Positions 1 to 6,289 are shown, counted from the stretch's first letter. The stretch: DNA of 7,306 nucleotides from Actinomycetota bacterium (GCA_019348445.1 JAHWJK010000023.1:3065-10370), one strand, 5' to 3'. A program made the numbers and translations. The notes: generated by a model from the letters alone, not told the origin.

Positions 1-464
1 GAAGCGGCCTACGAGTCGCGGAATTGTGTGGGCTCGACTTGAGCGACATCGACCTGCGCGGCGGCCGGCTCAGGGTCACGGGTAAAGGTCGGAAACAGCG
101 ACAGGTACCGATTACCGGCCCCGCCGGCCACGCGCTCGCGGCCTACGTCCATGACGCGCGACCGCAACTTGTTGTCGAAGCGGGGCCGGCCGAGGATGCC
201 CTGTTCCTCAATTCGCGCGGCAAACGGATCGGCCCGCGCAGCGTCCGAACTGTAGTCACCCGTTACTCCAGCGAGGTGGGTGGTGCGATCGGACCCCATG
301 GGTTGCGCCATTCCTTCGCTACCCATCTTCTGGATGGCGGAGCCGATCTCCGGACGGTGCAGGAACTTCTGGGGCATGAGAATCTGGCTACTACGCAGAT
401 TTACACGCACGTCTCGATGGAGCGGCTGAAGAGCGTCTATGAGCAAAGCCATCCCAGAGCCTGA
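1..464 (+). CDS. xerC: Tyrosine recombinase XerC, 5'-truncated (catalytic domain only)
   Basis: This is the C-terminal catalytic domain of a Xer-type site-specific recombinase, which resolves chromosome dimers at dif during cell division together with XerD. The reading frame is already open at position 3, so the N-terminal core-binding domain lies outside the window. All six catalytic positions are visible. Arg I is in SGLRVAEL (codon 12-14), Lys is in the beta-hairpin GKGRK (93-95), His and Arg are in HGLRH (297-299 and 306-308), the second His is in LGHENL (375-377), and the nucleophilic Tyr is in IYTHVS (402-404). An intact pentad plus tyrosine argues for an active enzyme. Sequence alone does not separate XerC from XerD. 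The choice of XerC rests on context, because actinobacteria such as Mycobacterium keep xerC shortly upstream of rpsB. A TTG at 24 is an internal codon and not the start. The last 26 nt overlap the sigma factor gene. Confidence 0.9.
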   Translation, partial: SGLRVAELCGLDLSDIDLRGGRLRVTGKGRKQRQVPITGPAGHALAAYVHDARPQLVVEAGPAEDALFLNSRGKRIGPRSVRTVVTRYSSEVGGAIGPHGLRHSFATHLLDGGADLRTVQELLGHENLATTQIYTHVSMERLKSVYEQSHPRA

Positions 465-1284
465 ACCACACATCGATCACGCGGTCGACACGGAGGTCGC
501 TGAGGTAGCGCGCGTCGAGGACACTGTCGCCACCGCATGGGACGAGTACAAAGCGCGCGGCTCATCGGAGGCGCGAGATCAGCTGATCCTCCATTACTCG
601 CCACTGGTCAAGTACGTCGCCGGCCGCGTGGCCGTCGGGCTTCCGGCGAACATCGAACAGGCCGACCTCATGTCGTACGGGATCTTCGGTCTGATCGACG
701 CGATCGATAAATACGACCGCACGAAGAACGTCAAGTTCGAGACCTACGCCATCAGCCGGATACGCGGGGCGATCATCGATGAGTTACGCGCTATCGACTG
801 GGTCCCGCGGTCGGTTCGTTTCAAAGCGCGTGAGGTCGAGAAGGCGTACGCCATCCTTGAGAACCGGCTCAAGCGCCCGCCGTCGGATGTCGAGATTGCC
901 GAAGAACTCGGCATCTCTACAGACGAGCTCAACCACATCTATACGCAGCTTTCGAATGTCTCCCTGATCGCTCTGGATGACATCACCTCATCCGACGGCG
1001 AGAAGGGGGACAAGCTCTCGCTCCTCGAGACACTCGAGGACACGAAGACTGCCAATCCCATGGAGGCTTTCGAATCCGAGGAGATGCGCGAGATCCTCGT
1101 TCAAGCGGTGAACAAGTTGTCGGAACGAGAGAAGAAAGTCGTCACGTTCTATTACTTCGCGGGGCTGACGCTCGCGGAGATCGGCCAGGTCCTCGGCGTG
1201 ACCGAATCGCGCGTATGCCAGATCCACACGAAAGCGGTTCTCGCTCTGCGCGGGAAGATCGCCGAAGCAACCCACGCCGACTAG
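439..1284 (+). CDS. whiG: RNA polymerase sigma factor of the WhiG/FliA family
   Basis: This encodes a 281-residue group 3 sigma factor that directs RNA polymerase to a special promoter class: sporulation genes for WhiG of Streptomyces, flagellar genes for FliA elsewhere. Region 2 spans about residues 50-120 and includes NIEQADLMSYG, FETYAISRIRG and IDELRAIDWVPRSVR. Region 3 spans about 125-185 and region 4 about 220-275, with the helix-turn-helix LTLAEIGQVLGVTESRVCQIH. The stretch GDKLSLLETLED...NPMEAFE matches WhiG best. The acidic N-terminal 30 residues are poorly conserved. ATG 439 is favoured because no other in-frame ATG, GTG or TTG occurs before region 2. A weak GAAGAG at 428-433 lies 5 nt upstream. 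The start is inside xerC, which suggests translational coupling. No anti-sigma gene (such as rsiG or flgM) is seen here. Whether the regulon is motility or development cannot be told from this window. Confidence 0.92.
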   Translation: MSKAIPEPEPHIDHAVDTEVAEVARVEDTVATAWDEYKARGSSEARDQLILHYSPLVKYVAGRVAVGLPANIEQADLMSYGIFGLIDAIDKYDRTKNVKFETYAISRIRGAIIDELRAIDWVPRSVRFKAREVEKAYAILENRLKRPPSDVEIAEELGISTDELNHIYTQLSNVSLIALDDITSSDGEKGDKLSLLETLEDTKTANPMEAFESEEMREILVQAVNKLSEREKKVVTFYYFAGLTLAEIGQVLGVTESRVCQIHTKAVLALRGKIAEATHAD

Positions 1285-1303
1285 CTGCGAAGCCAACGCC
1301 GGT

Positions 1304-1309
1304 TAGGAT
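1304..1309 (+). promoter_or_regulatory. Possible -10 hexamer for the rpsB operon
   Basis: TAGGAT in the whiG-rpsB gap resembles actinobacterial -10 elements (TANNNT). It would start transcription near 1316, just ahead of the structured leader. No recognisable TTGACA-like -35 lies 16-18 nt upstream, so this is a weak call based mainly on location in the only substantial intergenic region. Confidence 0.22.
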
Positions 1310-1324
1310 CGGCTCAATCACACA

Positions 1325-1368
1325 CGCCCGCAGACATTCGGTCCCGCTCTAGAGCGGGTACGCGGGCG
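1325..1368 (+). promoter_or_regulatory. Nested inverted repeats in the rpsB leader
   Basis: An outer 7-bp pair, CGCCCGC (1325-1331) with GCGGGCG (1362-1368), encloses a perfect 16-bp palindrome CCCGCTCTAGAGCGGG (1343-1358). As RNA, the inner element folds as a 6-bp stem with a CTAG loop. The element also contains two CCCGC and two GCGGG blocks that can pair in more than one way. The outer 3' arm ends on the first base of an upstream GGAGG. No U-tract follows, so it is not a typical intrinsic terminator of whiG. A leader controlling rpsB expression, for example by S2 autoregulation, or a DNA operator is possible. The repeats are seen directly; the role is inferred. Confidence 0.5.
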
Positions 1369-1394
1369 GAGGAATAACCGAAGGAGGGTTAACC
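1368..1394 (+). promoter_or_regulatory. Duplicated Shine-Dalgarno module before rpsB
   Basis: Two 12-nt units, GGAGGAATAACC (1368-1379) and GGAGGGTTAACC (1383-1394), match at 10 of 12 positions with a period of 15 nt. The second, within AAGGAGG (1381-1387), sits 7 nt before the rpsB ATG and is a near-ideal ribosome-binding site. The first is 22 nt from the ATG, too far to serve that start directly, and may act as a standby site or simply be a tandem duplication. Confidence 0.7.
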
Positions 1395-2366
1395 ATGCCC
1401 GTCGTCACGATGCGGCAACTCCTGGAGGCCGGTGTCCATTTCGGCCACCAGACGCGCCGTTGGAATCCGAAGATGAAGCGGTTCATCTTTGCGGAGCGCA
1501 ACGGCATCTACATCCTCGACCTCCAGCAGACGATGACTGGGATCGAGAAGGCGTACACGTTCACGAGGGACCTCGTCGCGGGCGGAGGAACGATCCTGTT
1601 CGTGGCGACCAAACGTCAGGTCCAGGACGCGATCGAGGAGCAGGCGGTCAGGTGCGGGATGCCGTACGTGAACTTCCGGTGGCTCGGTGGGATGCTCACG
1701 AACTTCCGCACGATCCACGAGCGCATCCGCCGGATGCGCGAGCTCGAGGACATGATCGAAACGGGCTCGATCGCGTCGTTTACGAAGAAAGAACAGCTGC
1801 GGCTGACGCGAGAGTACGAGAAGCTCGCCCGCAACCTCAGTGGTCTGAAGGATCTCGACAAGGCCCCCGACGCGGTCTACATCCTCGACACGAAGAAGGA
1901 AGAGATCGCGGTGCGCGAGGCACGCAAGCTCGGCATCCCGATCGTCGCGGTGCTGGATACGAACTGCGACCCGGACGAGGTCGATTACGCGATCCCGGGG
2001 AACGACGACGCGATCCGATCCGGAGCGTTGTTGACGCGCATCATCGCTGACGCCGTGCTCGAAGGTCGCACTATGCGACCGGAAGACGCGGGTCTGCCCG
2101 CTGCCAGTGGCAACGGCAAGGCCGCTGCTCCGGCGGACGTTCTCCCGGGTGCCGCGGCGGAACCGAAGGCCGAATGGGAGCTGCAGCTAGAAGCAGAAGA
2201 AGCCGCCGAAGCTGCGCAACGCATCAGTGGTGAGACTCAGGCGGAGGAGAACACGCCCGCGACTCCCGTGACGAAGGAGGACGACGGCAAGGCGGACGCG
2301 AAGGGGGACGAGCCGGGCGACCTGTCTCACCCCGCGCCCAAAGAAGCAGAGAAGAAAGGGAAGTAA
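1395..2366 (+). CDS. rpsB: 30S ribosomal protein S2 with long C-terminal tail
   Basis: This encodes S2, a late-assembling protein of the small subunit located between head and body. The product has 323 residues against about 240 in Escherichia coli. The conserved core covers residues 1-225 and includes LLEAGVHFGHQTRRWNP (9-25), NFRWLGGMLTNF (93-104) and the C-terminal family signature from PIVAVLDTNCDPDEVDY (182-198) to IPGNDDAIRS. The remaining 98 residues (226-323) are rich in Ala, Glu, Lys and Pro and are probably disordered. Within them, AEWELQLEAEEAAEAA (259-274) may be a short helix. Actinobacterial S2 proteins commonly carry such tails. The start is fixed by a strong AAGGAGG 7 nt upstream and by the conserved MPVVTMRQLLEAG start. 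Only 2 nt separate its stop from tsf, so the two are almost certainly cotranscribed. The 110-nt leader upstream holds possible regulatory structure. Confidence 0.98.
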   Translation: MPVVTMRQLLEAGVHFGHQTRRWNPKMKRFIFAERNGIYILDLQQTMTGIEKAYTFTRDLVAGGGTILFVATKRQVQDAIEEQAVRCGMPYVNFRWLGGMLTNFRTIHERIRRMRELEDMIETGSIASFTKKEQLRLTREYEKLARNLSGLKDLDKAPDAVYILDTKKEEIAVREARKLGIPIVAVLDTNCDPDEVDYAIPGNDDAIRSGALLTRIIADAVLEGRTMRPEDAGLPAASGNGKAAAPADVLPGAAAEPKAEWELQLEAEEAAEAAQRISGETQAEENTPATPVTKEDDGKADAKGDEPGDLSHPAPKEAEKKGK

Positions 2367-2368
2367 CG

Positions 2369-2992
2369 ATGACCGACATCAATGCACAGGACGTAAAGAA
2401 GCTCCGGGAGGCAACCGGCGCGGGGATGATGGACTGCAAGAAAGCCCTGACCGAAACCGGGGGTGATTTCGACTCGGCGCTCCGCCTCCTGAGGGAGAAA
2501 GGACTAGCGGCAGCCCAGAAGAAGGCGGGCCGCGCGACCGGCGACGGGATCGTCTATGCCTACATGCACCGTCCGCAGCCGGACTACCCGCCGAAGCTCG
2601 GCGTCCTTCTCGAGCTCAACTGCGAGACAGACTTCGTGGCGAAGACCGAGCAGTTCGAACGCCTCGCCAAGGACATCGCGATGCACATCTCGTTCGCGGA
2701 TCCACAGTGGACGACGCGCGACGAAGTGCCGCAGAACATCATCGACGATGAGTCCGCCATCTACGCGAAGCAGGCGAAAGACTCCGGCAAACCCGAGAAC
2801 GTGATCGAGAAGATCGTGCAGGGAAAGCTCGAAGGCTTCTACAAGGAACGAGTCCTCTTGGATCAGGAGTGGATCCAGGACAAGTCGAAGACGATCCAGC
2901 AGGTCATCGACGAGGCTCGGTCGAGCATGGGCGAGAACATCACCGTTGGCCGCTTCTGCCGGATCCGTGTCGGTGAAGGTAAGGATGCCTAA
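2369..2992 (+). CDS. tsf: Elongation factor Ts, short form
   Basis: EF-Ts is the guanine nucleotide exchange factor that releases GDP from EF-Tu in the cytoplasm. The 207-residue product begins with the UBA-like domain (about 4-45, with VKKLREATGAGMMDCKKAL). The core follows, with the hallmark NCETDFVA (84-91) that contacts EF-Tu. Then come SGKPENVIEKIVQGKL (139-154), FYKERVLLDQ (157-166) and the closing RFCRIRVGEG (195-204). It is shorter than the roughly 275-283-residue form of Streptomyces or E. coli and closer to the short Thermus-type protein of about 196 residues. The ends look complete, so this is a natural short version and not a truncation. An unusual Pro-rich piece HRPQPDYPPK (67-76) precedes the central strand. 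AGGGAAG (2357-2363) serves as ribosome-binding site at the end of rpsB. The 3' end overlaps pyrH by 8 nt. Confidence 0.97.
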   Translation: MTDINAQDVKKLREATGAGMMDCKKALTETGGDFDSALRLLREKGLAAAQKKAGRATGDGIVYAYMHRPQPDYPPKLGVLLELNCETDFVAKTEQFERLAKDIAMHISFADPQWTTRDEVPQNIIDDESAIYAKQAKDSGKPENVIEKIVQGKLEGFYKERVLLDQEWIQDKSKTIQQVIDEARSSMGENITVGRFCRIRVGEGKDA

Positions 2993-3707
2993 GTACGACA
3001 GAGCTCTCCTGAAGCTCTCGGGCGAGGCCTTCGCCGACCCGCAACACGGGTTCGGGATCGACCCGCGCGTAGTTGCCTCGATCGCGCGGCAGGTCGCAGA
3101 AGCCAAAGAGCTCGGGACACAACTCGCGCTCGTGATCGGCGGCGGGAACATCATCCGCGGCCTGAGCGCGTCCGCTCAAGGAACCGACCGCACCACCGCG
3201 GACTACATGGGCATGCTCGGGACCGTGATCAATGCGCTCGCGATGCAGGATGCTCTCGAGAAAGAAGGAGTGCAGACGCGAGTTCAGACTGCGATCTCGA
3301 TGCAGGCGGTCGCGGAGCCGTACATCCGCAGACGAGCGATGCGTCACCTGGAAAAGGGCCGGGTCGTCATCTTCGCAGGCGGAACCGGCAACCCCTACTT
3401 CTCGACCGATACCACTGCCGCACTCAGAGCGCTCGAGATCGGCGCCGACGTCATCCTCAAGGGCACGCGTGTCGACGGCGTCTACGACTCGGATCCGCTC
3501 GTGAATCCGGAGGCAGAGATGTTCCATTCCGTCCCGTACATCGAAGTCCTCAGCCGCGGTCTCAAGGTGATGGATTCGACGGCGATCTCGTTGTGCATGG
3601 ATAACCAGCTGCCGATCGTGGTCTTCAACCTCAAGACCGGCAACATCATGAAGATCCTTTCGGGCGAAGACGTGGGAACGCTCGTTCACGCGGGCTCATC
3701 GGCATAA
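2985..3707 (+). CDS. pyrH: Uridylate kinase (UMP kinase)
   Basis: PyrH phosphorylates UMP to UDP with ATP, a required step of pyrimidine nucleotide supply, and acts as a cytoplasmic hexamer of the amino acid kinase family. The 240-residue length is typical. Visible motifs are KLSGEAF (10-16), the glycine-rich IGGGNIIRG (51-59), DYMGMLGTVINA (73-84), GGTGNPYFSTD (132-142, UMP and phosphate binding), KGTRVDGVYDSDP (159-171, nucleotide binding) and MDSTA (196-200). ATG 2985 was chosen because GAAGG (2975-2979) lies 5 nt upstream and MPKYDRALLKLSGE is the usual start. In-frame TTG 2946 and GTG 2967 and 2973 would only add residues encoded inside tsf. The gene overlaps the tsf stop by 8 nt and is followed 12 nt later by frr, the standard tsf-pyrH-frr order. 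Confidence 0.98.
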   Translation: MPKYDRALLKLSGEAFADPQHGFGIDPRVVASIARQVAEAKELGTQLALVIGGGNIIRGLSASAQGTDRTTADYMGMLGTVINALAMQDALEKEGVQTRVQTAISMQAVAEPYIRRRAMRHLEKGRVVIFAGGTGNPYFSTDTTAALRALEIGADVILKGTRVDGVYDSDPLVNPEAEMFHSVPYIEVLSRGLKVMDSTAISLCMDNQLPIVVFNLKTGNIMKILSGEDVGTLVHAGSSA

Positions 3708-3719
3708 GGAGGACGAGCC

Positions 3720-4286
3720 GTGCACGAAACCAAAGAAGAGGTGTTCCGCGATGCCGAAGACAAGATGTCCAAGGCGGTATCGGTCAACAAGGAAGAGCTC
3801 GCGTCGATCCGCAGCGGGCGCGCCACACCAGCGCTTCTGAACAAGATCACGGTCGATTACTACGGATCTCAAGTCCCGCTGAACCAGATCGCCAACATGT
3901 CGGTTCCCGAAGCACGCCTTCTCGTGATATCGCCGTACGACAAGTCTTCGATCGGCGCGATCGAGAAAGCTCTGCAGGCCTCGGACCTCGGCATCACGCC
4001 GAACAACGACGGCAACGTGATCCGCCTGGCGTTCCCACAGCTCACGGAAGACCGGCGCAAAGAGATGATCAAGCTCGCTCACATCCGCGCCGAGGAAGGC
4101 CGCGTCGCGATCCGGGCCGTGCGCCGTCACGCGAAGCAGGAGCTCGAGAAGATGAAGAAGGACGGGACGTTGTCGGAAGACGAGGAACGGGCAGCGGAAG
4201 GCCAGCTCCAGAAACTGACGGACAAGTACGTCCACGAGGTGGACGAGAACCTGCAGCGCAAGGAAGCAGAGCTCTCCGAGGTCTGA
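3720..4286 (+). CDS. frr: Ribosome recycling factor
   Basis: RRF works with EF-G to split the post-termination ribosome so that it can start a new round. The product has 188 residues, close to the usual 185. Family motifs are IRSGRATPALL (30-40), VDYYGSQVPLNQIANMSVPEAR (45-66, across the hinge into domain II), SPYDKSSIGAIEKA (71-84), SDLGITPNNDGNVIRLAFP (88-106), LTEDRRKEM (108-116) and the charged C-terminal helix with RVAIRAVRRHAKQELEK (128-144). The start is GTG at 3720. It is supported by GGAGG at 3708-3712 with 7 nt spacing, right after the pyrH stop, and by the match of the N-terminus to the family. The gene lies 8 nt before cdsA. No uppS gene intervenes, unlike in many proteobacteria and firmicutes. 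Confidence 0.98.
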   Translation: MHETKEEVFRDAEDKMSKAVSVNKEELASIRSGRATPALLNKITVDYYGSQVPLNQIANMSVPEARLLVISPYDKSSIGAIEKALQASDLGITPNNDGNVIRLAFPQLTEDRRKEMIKLAHIRAEEGRVAIRAVRRHAKQELEKMKKDGTLSEDEERAAEGQLQKLTDKYVHEVDENLQRKEAELSEV

Positions 4287-4294
4287 ACCTTTCC

Positions 4295-5152
4295 GTGACA
4301 GACATAGAGACCCTTAGCGACTCTCCACCCTCACCCGACGGAGTCCCGGCCCGATCCTTGGGTGCTGCCGTCGCTACCGCTCTCGTTCTCGTCGCGGCGA
4401 TAGTCGTCGCGATCGTCTTGGGCAAGACCGCCTTCTTCATCTTGGCCGCGACCGTCGTGCTGCTCGCTCTCTACGAGTTGATGGAGGCTCTCAATCGAGC
4501 GGCGGCGCGTCGTCCCGCGACTCCGGTAGCGGTGGTGGGGGGCGGCGCCATCATGACGCTCGCGTTCCTCGAGAGGCCCGCGTTGATATCAGTGGCAGTT
4601 GTTGCGACCGCGTTGCTCACGATCTTTTCCTCGCTGATGCCGGGCCGGGGGAGGACGCCCGGGTCCGACGCGGGGTGGACGCTGCTCGGCGTGCTGTGGA
4701 TAGCCGGCGGCGGGGCCGCCGCGGTGTCGTTGCTCACGCTGTCGGACGACGGCGTGCTGCTTCTTCTCTCCCTGCTGCTGATCGTCGCGGTCGACGACAT
4801 CTTTGCGTACTTCGGCGGCACGAACCTGGGAAAGCACAAGCTTGCGCCGTCGATCTCGCCGGGCAAATCGTGGGAGGGCGCGATCGTCGGGAGTACTGCC
4901 GCGATCACGATGGGAGCGGTCGTGGGTTACATCATGTTCGACCTCTCGGTCTTCGACGGCCTCGCGCTCGGACTCGTAGCCGCGGTGTTCAACCCGATCG
5001 GCGACCTGTTCGAATCGATGGTCAAGCGCGAGATCGGGATCAAGGACTCCGGCCGGTTGTTGCCCGGTCATGGAGGGATGCTCGACCGGCTCGATGCGAT
5101 CCTCATGTGCGCTCCGGGGTTCTTCCTCTACCTCCGACTAGTCGTCTACTAA
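4295..5152 (+). CDS. cdsA: Phosphatidate cytidylyltransferase (CDP-diglyceride synthase)
   Basis: CdsA is an integral membrane enzyme that makes CDP-diacylglycerol from phosphatidic acid and CTP, the branch point to all major phospholipids. The product has 285 residues with about eight hydrophobic segments, among them roughly 22-43, 45-65, 97-115, 127-149, 152-170, 195-215 and 265-283. The family signature is intact at 241-268: SMVKREIGIKDSG, then LLPGHGGMLDRLDA. The upstream motif SPGKSWEG (188-195) and VDDIFAYFGG (166-175) are also present. The first 20 residues are a polar, Ser/Pro/Asp-rich cytoplasmic leader of low conservation. The GTG start at 4295 is the best available, but no good Shine-Dalgarno sequence is seen. 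GAGG at 4278-4281 is 13 nt away, inside frr, so translation may depend on coupling to frr. A shorter start at an in-frame TTG near codon 22 cannot be excluded. Confidence 0.95.
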   Translation: MTDIETLSDSPPSPDGVPARSLGAAVATALVLVAAIVVAIVLGKTAFFILAATVVLLALYELMEALNRAAARRPATPVAVVGGGAIMTLAFLERPALISVAVVATALLTIFSSLMPGRGRTPGSDAGWTLLGVLWIAGGGAAAVSLLTLSDDGVLLLLSLLLIVAVDDIFAYFGGTNLGKHKLAPSISPGKSWEGAIVGSTAAITMGAVVGYIMFDLSVFDGLALGLVAAVFNPIGDLFESMVKREIGIKDSGRLLPGHGGMLDRLDAILMCAPGFFLYLRLVVY

Positions 5153-5157
5153 TCAAG

Positions 5158-5193
5158 CCCACGTGGGAGTATCGATCGCGTGAACGATCACGC
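5158..5193 (+). promoter_or_regulatory. Palindrome and hairpin spanning the dxr ribosome-binding site and start codon
   Basis: In the 27-nt cdsA-dxr gap, the perfect 10-bp palindrome CCCACGTGGG (5158-5167) overlaps the likely ribosome-binding site GGGAG (5165-5169). Immediately downstream, GCGTGA-ACGA-TCACGC (5178-5193) can form a 6-bp stem with a 4-nt loop. The GTG start codon of dxr (5180-5182) lies in its 5' arm. Such a fold would lower translation initiation unless ribosomes arriving from cdsA melt it. The repeats are visible; the effect is inferred. Confidence 0.4.
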
Positions 5194-6289
5194 TCCGAGG
5201 CGCGTTGCAGTTCTCGGATCGACAGGCTCTATCGGCCGCCAAGCGCTCGAAGTCATCAAGGCAAATCGCGACGTTCTCTCCGTCGTCGCTCTCGTCGCCG
5301 GAACGGACGAAGACACGCTGACAAGTCAGGCGCGAGCCTTCGGCGTCACGCGCTTCGGACTCGGCTCCGGGGCGGCAGAGGAGATCGCGCAACTGGACGA
5401 TGTCGATGTCGTCCTCAACGCGGTCGTGGGTGCCGCCGGGTTGCGCGCGTCGATCGCGGCGCTGGAAGCAGGCAAGGTGCTCGCTCTCGCTAATAAGGAG
5501 AGCCTCGTCGCGGGAGGCGAGATCTGTACGCAAGCCGCTGCTCGCGGCGGAGGGAGCATCGTTCCCGTCGATTCCGAACACGCCGCGCTCTTCCAATGTC
5601 TGTCCGTCCAGGGGTCACCTGTGGTGTCGTTGGTGTTGACCGCCTCCGGCGGCCCCTTCCGGACCCGCGGCGACGTCGCGAACGTGACGGTTGAGGAGGC
5701 GCTTGCCCACCCGACCTGGTCGATGGGTCCGAAGATCACGGTCGATTCGGCGACCTTGATGAACAAGGGACTCGAAGTCATCGAGGCTCACCATCTCTTC
5801 GGCTTCGCCTACGACGATATCGACGTGGTCGTGCATCCCCAAAGCGTCGTTCACGCAGCGGTTCGATGCGCAGACGGAACGATGGTCATGCAGGCCGCGC
5901 CCCCCGACATGCGTCTACCCATCCAGGCCGCGCTCACGTGGCCGTTTCCCGCTGCCGGCGTCACCTCGACGATCGATCTTGCCGAGATCGGGCAGCTGAC
6001 GTTCGAACCCGTGGAAGGTAGCCGTTTCCCAAGCTTGGCTCTCGCTTATGAAGCCGGTCGCGTCGGTGGGTCGATGCCGGCGGTGTTGAACGCAGCGAAC
6101 GAGGAGGCCGTGAAAGCCTTTCTGGCCGAGCGCATCGGTTTCGCCGATATCCCGCGTATCGTCGCCGACGTGATGGAGGCACATGACGTCACCGACGTGC
6201 CGTCTCTGGAAGCGGTCGAGTCCGCGGATCGGGTCGCGCGGCAACAAACGCGTCGCATCATCGAGCAACGGGTGGGCGTCACCTCATGA
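5180..6289 (+). CDS. dxr: 1-deoxy-D-xylulose 5-phosphate reductoisomerase
   Basis: DXR (IspC) converts 1-deoxy-D-xylulose 5-phosphate to 2-C-methyl-D-erythritol 4-phosphate with NADPH, the committed step of the MEP isoprenoid pathway and the target of fosmidomycin. The product has 369 residues, slightly shorter than E. coli (398). The Rossmann motif VAVLGSTGSIGRQAL is at 9-23 and ALANKESLVAGG at 102-113. The metal ligands are Asp131 and Glu133 in VDSEH, and Glu199 in MNKGLEVIEAHHLF. Substrate-binding ASGGPF is at 155-160 and the mobile loop HPTWSMGPKI at 177-186. HPQSVVHAAV (219-228) and VLNAANEEAV (302-311) are also family motifs. All catalytic residues are present. The start is GTG 5180 with GGGAG 10 nt upstream. 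The stop shares ATGA with the next gene. An isoprenoid gene beside a site-2 protease is a widely conserved pairing, and ispG often follows. Confidence 0.98.
   Translation: MNDHAPRRVAVLGSTGSIGRQALEVIKANRDVLSVVALVAGTDEDTLTSQARAFGVTRFGLGSGAAEEIAQLDDVDVVLNAVVGAAGLRASIAALEAGKVLALANKESLVAGGEICTQAAARGGGSIVPVDSEHAALFQCLSVQGSPVVSLVLTASGGPFRTRGDVANVTVEEALAHPTWSMGPKITVDSATLMNKGLEVIEAHHLFGFAYDDIDVVVHPQSVVHAAVRCADGTMVMQAAPPDMRLPIQAALTWPFPAAGVTSTIDLAEIGQLTFEPVEGSRFPSLALAYEAGRVGGSMPAVLNAANEEAVKAFLAERIGFADIPRIVADVMEAHDVTDVPSLEAVESADRVARQQTRRIIEQRVGVTS

Noticed and set aside
1343..1358. Palindrome as an intrinsic terminator of whiG
   Set aside because: No T-run follows (next bases are TACGCGGG), and a rpsB ribosome-binding site begins shortly after, so a leader or operator role fits better.
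2504..3154. Open frame on the - strand (216 codons) opposite tsf and the pyrH start
   Set aside because: It is antisense to two unambiguous genes with conserved motifs, and it shows no recognisable domain or ribosome-binding site.
2940..3689. Long open frame on the - strand (249 codons) opposite pyrH
   Set aside because: It lies entirely opposite tsf/pyrH, encodes an Arg/Asp/His-rich sequence without family motifs, and is a usual by-product of GC-rich codon bias.
4287..4294. Missing uppS between frr and cdsA as a possible deletion
   Set aside because: Actinobacteria normally keep uppS elsewhere, and both flanking genes are intact with tight spacing.
4675..5493. Open frame on the + strand (272 codons) across cdsA and dxr
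   Set aside because: It overlaps both real genes in another frame and has an Arg-rich composition typical of shifted GC-rich coding sequence.
6143..6150. GCCGATAT as a WhiG/FliA-type -10 element
   Set aside because: It is inside the dxr coding sequence and lacks a TAAA element about 15 nt upstream.
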